Shown here piece after piece: positions 60,728 to 64,000 of a stretch of 64,000 nucleotides of DNA. Numbering within the stretch: position 1 is the stretch's first letter; the number at the start of each line of letters is the position of its first letter. The notes under the pieces are model-generated. The model did no database searches, was not told the origin of the DNA, and saw only the letters and a program-made list of their open reading frames with translations. The position numbers and the translations under genes were made by a program. The stretch comes from UBA4085 sp964556755 (GTDB lineage: Bacteria > Acidobacteriota > Aminicenantia > Aminicenantales > UBA4085), in NCBI GenBank assembly GCA_964556755.1, contig CAZKXI010000001.1:62001-126000 (forward strand). Reading direction: 5' to 3'.

Positions 60728-61258
60728 ATGCCGCGACCCAGCCCCGCCGTCGACCTCGACCGGATGGCGGCCGAATACCGCCCCAAGATCGTCTTCAAGG
60801 TCCGCCGCTCGCTGGGCGCCTCGAATCCCGACTGGGAGGATGTGGTCAACGAGATCCTGGTCCAGGCGGTGGACAGCATCCGGGCCGGCGGGTTCCGCGG
60901 CGAGTCGTCCATCGGAACGTTCCTCTACACCATCACCGTCCGGCGCATCGCGGACTACATCCGGCGCAAGGGCCGGATCCTGCCCTATGTCCCCGAGCCG
61001 TACCGGCCCGTCGATCCGGTCGAGGACGCGGAGCGCGAGCAGCGGCTGGCGCGCCTGGCGGAGGCGGTGGCCGACCTGCCTCCCAAGTACAAGGATGTCC
61101 TGGAGCTCTACTACTTTCGCGAGCTGAGCCGGGAGGAGACGGCCCGCCGACTCGGGCTCAGCCCGGGCCAGGTCAGTGAGCGGACTTACTACGCCCAGAG
61201 CCTGCTGCGCCGCCGAATGGGGGGCGATTTTCCATGTTTGACCGGGAGCCGCGACTAA
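60728..61258 (+). CDS. sigma-70 family RNA polymerase sigma factor (ECF-like)
   Basis: A 176-residue alternative sigma factor. Region 2 is at about 14-85 (NPDWEDVVNEILVQAVDSI, TFLYTITVRRIADYIRRKGR, the -10-binding helix), and region 4 at about 110-170 (LPPKYKDVLELYYFRELSRE, ARRLGLSPGQVSERTYYAQS, the -35-binding helix-turn-helix). No region 1.1 or 3 is seen, so it is an extracytoplasmic-function type. The start at 60728 is chosen because the promoter overlaps the other in-frame ATGs. Its stop TAA abuts the ATG of the membrane protein with an anti-sigma zinc finger. Confidence 0.87.
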   Translation: MPRPSPAVDLDRMAAEYRPKIVFKVRRSLGASNPDWEDVVNEILVQAVDSIRAGGFRGESSIGTFLYTITVRRIADYIRRKGRILPYVPEPYRPVDPVEDAEREQRLARLAEAVADLPPKYKDVLELYYFRELSREETARRLGLSPGQVSERTYYAQSLLRRRMGGDFPCLTGSRD

Positions 61259-61915
61259 ATGGGTATCTCAGCGACGGAACCAAAGATGAGCCAATGCCCT
61301 TTCCGAGACCGCGTCGACGAGTACCTCCTCGGCCGCCTGGGCGAGGCCGAGACGGAGGGCCTGGAAGCCCATCTCTTCGAGTGTGACGACTGCTTCCAAG
61401 CCGCGGGGGGCGGCGAAGCGGTGCTGGCGGCGGTGCGCCGGCACGGCGGCCGGATCTTCGGCCCCGCGGCCGAGACCGTCCCTCTGCGACCCAAGCGCCG
61501 GGCTTGGCGCGCCTGGCCGTTCGCGGCCGCGGCGGCGGCCGCCCTCCTCCTGGCCGTATGGATCGGTCTGGGGCCCCGACGCCCCGGCTCCGGCATGCCC
61601 TCCTACGGTCCGCCGACGGAGGAATCCGTTCGGGGCGGGAGCCTGGAGGGGATCACGCCGGTCGGCCCGCTGGCCGATGCGCCCTCGGTCCTGGAGTGGA
61701 AGCCCGTCGGAGCGGCCGGGGATTACACGGTCATCTTGACCGGGCCGGGGCTGAATTGGTCGGCCCGCGCGGCGGCGGCCCGGATCGAGATTCCGCCGGA
61801 CGTCCGGGCCAAGATGGTCCGCGGCGGCTCCTACCGCTGGAAAGTGAAGGCCTTCGCCTCCCAGGGCGGCCTGCTGGCCGTCTCGGCCGAAGCCGCCTTC
61901 CGCATCGCCGACTAG
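61259..61915 (+). CDS. zinc-finger membrane anti-sigma factor
   Basis: A 218-residue protein: the N-terminal region has CPFRDRVDEYLLGRL, followed by the HxxxCxxC zinc-binding signature HLFECDDC at about 40-47, the anti-sigma motif of ZAS proteins. One membrane helix at about 84-105 (WPFAAAAAAALLLAVWIGL) follows, then a periplasmic domain of about 105 residues resembling FnIII or Ig (VLEWKPVGAAGDYTVIL, SYRWKVKAFASQG). It would hold the sigma factor until a signal from outside releases it. ATG 61259 abuts the sigma stop; ATG 61286 (MSQCPF) is a second option. Confidence 0.82.
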   Translation: MGISATEPKMSQCPFRDRVDEYLLGRLGEAETEGLEAHLFECDDCFQAAGGGEAVLAAVRRHGGRIFGPAAETVPLRPKRRAWRAWPFAAAAAAALLLAVWIGLGPRRPGSGMPSYGPPTEESVRGGSLEGITPVGPLADAPSVLEWKPVGAAGDYTVILTGPGLNWSARAAAARIEIPPDVRAKMVRGGSYRWKVKAFASQGGLLAVSAEAAFRIAD

Positions 61916-61923
61916 GGCGTTGA

Positions 61924-62613
61924 TCAGTCCTCGTTGGCCGACTCGTCCTCGTAGTACATCCGGCCGCGGCCCTCGTCCTCGAAGGCCAGGCAGCACATCA
62001 GGCGGCCGCACAGGCCGGAGATCTTGGTCGGATTGATGGCGATATGCTGCTTGCGGGCCTTCTGGATCGTCACCGGCTCGAACGTCCGCATGAAGCTGGC
62101 GCAGCAGAGGGCCCGGCCGCAGACGCCCAAGCCGCCCAGGATCTTGGCCTCGTCGCGGACGCCGACCTGGCGCATCTCGATCCGCATCCGCAGATCCCGG
62201 GCCAGATCCTTGACCAGCTGGCGGAAGTCGACCCGCCCGTCGGCCGTGTAGAAGAAGACGCCCTTCTTCTCGTTGAAGAAGTAGCGGACCGAGGTCAGCT
62301 TCATAGGCAGGTTGCGGCTGCGAATGCGCTCCAGGCAGGTCTCGAAGGCCCGCCGCTCGCGCTCCTCCAGCCATTCCATCTTGCGGACGTCATCGTCGCC
62401 GGCCTTGCGCAGGACGAGCGGGGCCATCTCGATCCTCCGGGCGTGCAGGCACAGGACGGAGTCAGTGTCGATGACCGTGGCCAGCTCGCCGCCGAACTCC
62501 GAGTCGACCAGGCAGAGGTCTCCCTTGCCGATCTCGAGGCCGTTGCGGCGGGCCCGGAGCATCCGCCCCGTCCGCTCGGATATCAGGCAAACCAATTCAG
62601 GCATAGGCGTCAT
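61924..62613 (-). CDS. ricT: PSP1-domain protein RicT/YaaT
   Basis: A 229-residue PSP1-domain protein. The conserved core ends with two cysteine-rich segments, GVCGRALCCASFM at about 155-168 and GLCGRLMCCLAFE at about 193-206, typical of RicT. In Bacillus the RicAFT complex carries iron-sulfur clusters and modulates RNase Y cleavage. Downstream of holB is the usual place for this gene in many bacteria. Either ATG 62613 or ATG 62604 (MPELV) could be the start. Nothing seems unusual in the cysteine pattern. Confidence 0.87.
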   Translation of the reverse strand: MTPMPELVCLISERTGRMLRARRNGLEIGKGDLCLVDSEFGGELATVIDTDSVLCLHARRIEMAPLVLRKAGDDDVRKMEWLEERERRAFETCLERIRSRNLPMKLTSVRYFFNEKKGVFFYTADGRVDFRQLVKDLARDLRMRIEMRQVGVRDEAKILGGLGVCGRALCCASFMRTFEPVTIQKARKQHIAINPTKISGLCGRLMCCLAFEDEGRGRMYYEDESANED

Positions 62614-62614
62614 C

Positions 62615-63640
62615 CTACATCGAAACGGCCGCCTGCCGCCAGCGGGCGGTCAGGCTGGCGGCCAGCAGCCCCAGATGGACGTTGCGGTCCAGCGAGGTCC
62701 GGGCCTCCTGCAGGAGGCCGAGGATCCGCAGGGCCGCGGCGGGCGGGAGCGGCCCGGCGCAGGTCCGCAGCTCGTGCTCGAAGTCGGGATTGAGGAGCCG
62801 GCGGTCGTCCCCGCCCTCGGCCAGCAGGAGCGCGTCCCGGCCGAAGGCAGCCAGCATCTCCAGGGTCCGCCCGATCTCCTCCTTGACGTCCTTGCGCCGG
62901 CCCGAGGCGAATCGGCGCAGCAAAGCCGCCGCGTCCCGGCCCGTGGTCAGGGCTTCGAAGAGGGCCCAGGCCTCGCGCCTCTCGGTCTCGATCTCCCGCC
63001 AGTCGAGGCTCATGGCCTTGTCCATGTTGCCGTGCACGACCAGGGCGGTGAGGCGGGCCTTCTCGGGCTCCACGCCGCGAGCGATGAGGGCCTGCTCGAT
63101 GTCCTCGTCGGAGACCGGCAGAAAGGTCAGGATCCGGCAGCGCGACTTGATGGTCGGCAGGAGGAGCTCCGGATTCTCCGAAAGCAGAATGAGATGGGTC
63201 GTCAGGGGCGGCTCCTCGAGGATTTTCAGGAGGGTGTGGCGAGCCGGGTCGGACATCAGGTCGACATCGTCGACGATAAAGACCCTCTTGCGGCCCAGCA
63301 TCGGCTTCAGATGGGCCAGGGAGATCAAGTCACGCAGCTGCTCGATCTTGACCTTCTCGGCTTCCTCCAGCCGCTCGTACTCGATGACATCGGGGTGGGC
63401 GCCGATCCGGCCCGTCTTCTCATCGAGCTGCACGACGGCCCGGCAGGAGGGGCAGACGCCGCAGGCATCATCGCCGCCAGAAGCGCAATTGAGGGCCTGG
63501 GCCAGGGTCCGGGCCGTGGCGCGCTTTCCGACCCCTTTGGGGCCGACGAAAAGAAGAGCGTGCGGCACCCGCCCGTTGGCCAAGGCGCGCCGCAGGATGC
63601 CATGGACGCGGCGGTTTCCGGCGATCTCGCTGAAGGGCAT
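62615..63640 (-). CDS. holB: DNA polymerase III delta-prime subunit
   Basis: A 341-residue clamp-loader subunit. MPFSEIAGNRRVHGILRRAL opens the protein, then GPKGVGKRATARTLAQAL at about residue 33 (Walker A), the zinc module with CASGG, CGVCPSC at about 51-66, and FIVDDVDLMSDPARHTLLKI at about 118 (Walker B with the SRC-like KSRCRILTF near 165). The intact Walker motif means this protein can bind ATP, as DnaX does, unlike E. coli delta-prime. It is 1 base from ricT and 5 bases from uvrA, so probably cotranscribed. Confidence 0.92.
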   Translation of the reverse strand: MPFSEIAGNRRVHGILRRALANGRVPHALLFVGPKGVGKRATARTLAQALNCASGGDDACGVCPSCRAVVQLDEKTGRIGAHPDVIEYERLEEAEKVKIEQLRDLISLAHLKPMLGRKRVFIVDDVDLMSDPARHTLLKILEEPPLTTHLILLSENPELLLPTIKSRCRILTFLPVSDEDIEQALIARGVEPEKARLTALVVHGNMDKAMSLDWREIETERREAWALFEALTTGRDAAALLRRFASGRRKDVKEEIGRTLEMLAAFGRDALLLAEGGDDRRLLNPDFEHELRTCAGPLPPAAALRILGLLQEARTSLDRNVHLGLLAASLTARWRQAAVSM

Positions 63641-63645
63641 GCGCG

Positions 63646-64000
63646 TCAGGCTCCCTTGTCCTCATGCCGCCGCCCGTCCCGGAGGTACTGCCCGGTGTAA
63701 GAGCCAGTCGCGGCGGCGACGTCCTCGGGCGTTCCGGCGGCCACCACCCGGCCGCCCTCCTCGCCGCCCTCGGGGCCCAGATCGATAATATAGTCGCAGG
63801 CCCGGATCACTTCAAGGTTGTGCTCGATGATCAGGACGGTGTTGCCGCGGTGGACCAGCTCGCCCAGAAGCTCCAGCAGCTTGCGGATGTCGTCGAAGTG
63901 GAGCCCCGTGGTCGGCTCGTCCAGCAGGTAGAGGGTCCGTCCCCCGGCCCGCCGTCCCAGCTCCTTGGTCAGCTTGATCCTCTGCGCCTCGCCGCCCGAG
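63646..64000 (-). CDS. uvrA: excinuclease ABC subunit A, 3' end
   Basis: Only the last 117 codons are in the window, cut by the right edge. The ABC signature SGGEAQRIKLTKELGRR opens the visible part, followed by TLYLLDEPTTGLHFDD (Walker B) and VLIIEHNLEVI, DLGPEGGEEGGRVVAAGTP, and the ending TGSYTGQYLRDG. This is the second ATPase domain of UvrA, the damage sensor of nucleotide-excision repair. It ends 5 bases before the holB start. Confidence 0.95.
   Translation of the reverse strand, partial: SGGEAQRIKLTKELGRRAGGRTLYLLDEPTTGLHFDDIRKLLELLGELVHRGNTVLIIEHNLEVIRACDYIIDLGPEGGEEGGRVVAAGTPEDVAAATGSYTGQYLRDGRRHEDKGA

Overview
The window is GC-rich (roughly two-thirds G+C), densely coded DNA from a Gram-negative type bacterium. 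Evidence for an outer membrane is a heptosyltransferase-family enzyme, an AMIN-domain protein with a probable beta-barrel, two small OmpA-like barrels and a lipid-A-modification-like operon. The gene mix (large GT-C membrane glycosyltransferases, many radical SAM enzymes, PKD/FnIII secreted proteins, an F1 operon without a and c subunits) would fit an uncultivated Acidobacteriota/Aminicenantes-like lineage. That placement is a guess: no rRNA or tRNA gene is visible in the window.

Layout. 1-2.1 kb: the start of a gene cut by the left edge and a large polytopic membrane protein. 2.2-6.8 kb (+): a translationally coupled envelope-glycan operon (pyruvyl-transferase-like protein, GT4, radical SAM, GT4). 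6.9-13.0 kb (-): an unusual operon of ThiH-like radical SAM, B12-type radical SAM, two tandem PaaK-like adenylate-forming enzymes and a methyltransferase. 13.2-15.9 kb (+): a Wzx-like flippase coupled to a radical SAM enzyme. 15.9-24.4 kb (-): housekeeping, with the F1 plus stator genes of ATP synthase, folC, accD and a receiver-like protein whose phospho-acceptor Asp is Glu. 24.5-27.6 kb (+): GT2, GT4 and NAD-dependent epimerase. 27.6-30.5 kb: PP-loop ATPase, a 54-residue membrane protein, a secreted protein and a methyltransferase. 30.5-35.2 kb (-): YdjC-type deacetylase, ArnC-like GT2, ArnT-like GT-C and hexapeptide acyltransferase, resembling the Francisella FlmF2/NaxD/FlmK lipid A amino-sugar route. 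35.2-43.6 kb (+): GT-C, glutamine amidotransferase (AsnB-like), methyltransferase, GT9, GT2, rsmA, a short inverted-repeat element, and a SPASM radical SAM. 44-54.4 kb: a block of secreted and surface proteins (TolB-like propeller, beta-barrels, PKD/FnIII propeller proteins, SGNH hydrolase, AMIN protein, a methyltransferase with a lipoprotein signal, a GH43/GH130-like propeller). 54.4-58.2 kb: B12 radical SAM and GT-C. 58.3-64 kb: ftsK, a sigma/anti-sigma pair, then ricT, holB and the 3' end of uvrA on the minus strand.

Two regulatory themes stand out. First, good sigma70-type promoters (mostly 17-bp spacers) sit immediately before many start codons, so about a dozen genes look leaderless or nearly so. 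The genes with a clear Shine-Dalgarno sequence and a recognisable promoter instead have predicted leaders of 15-36 nt. This also decides several start codons. Second, a strong intrinsic-terminator hairpin lies inside the signal-peptide codons of a secreted PKD protein. Most of the window is devoted to building and modifying surface glycans and secreted proteins, interleaved with conserved core genes; I see no CRISPR array, prophage or complete insertion sequence.
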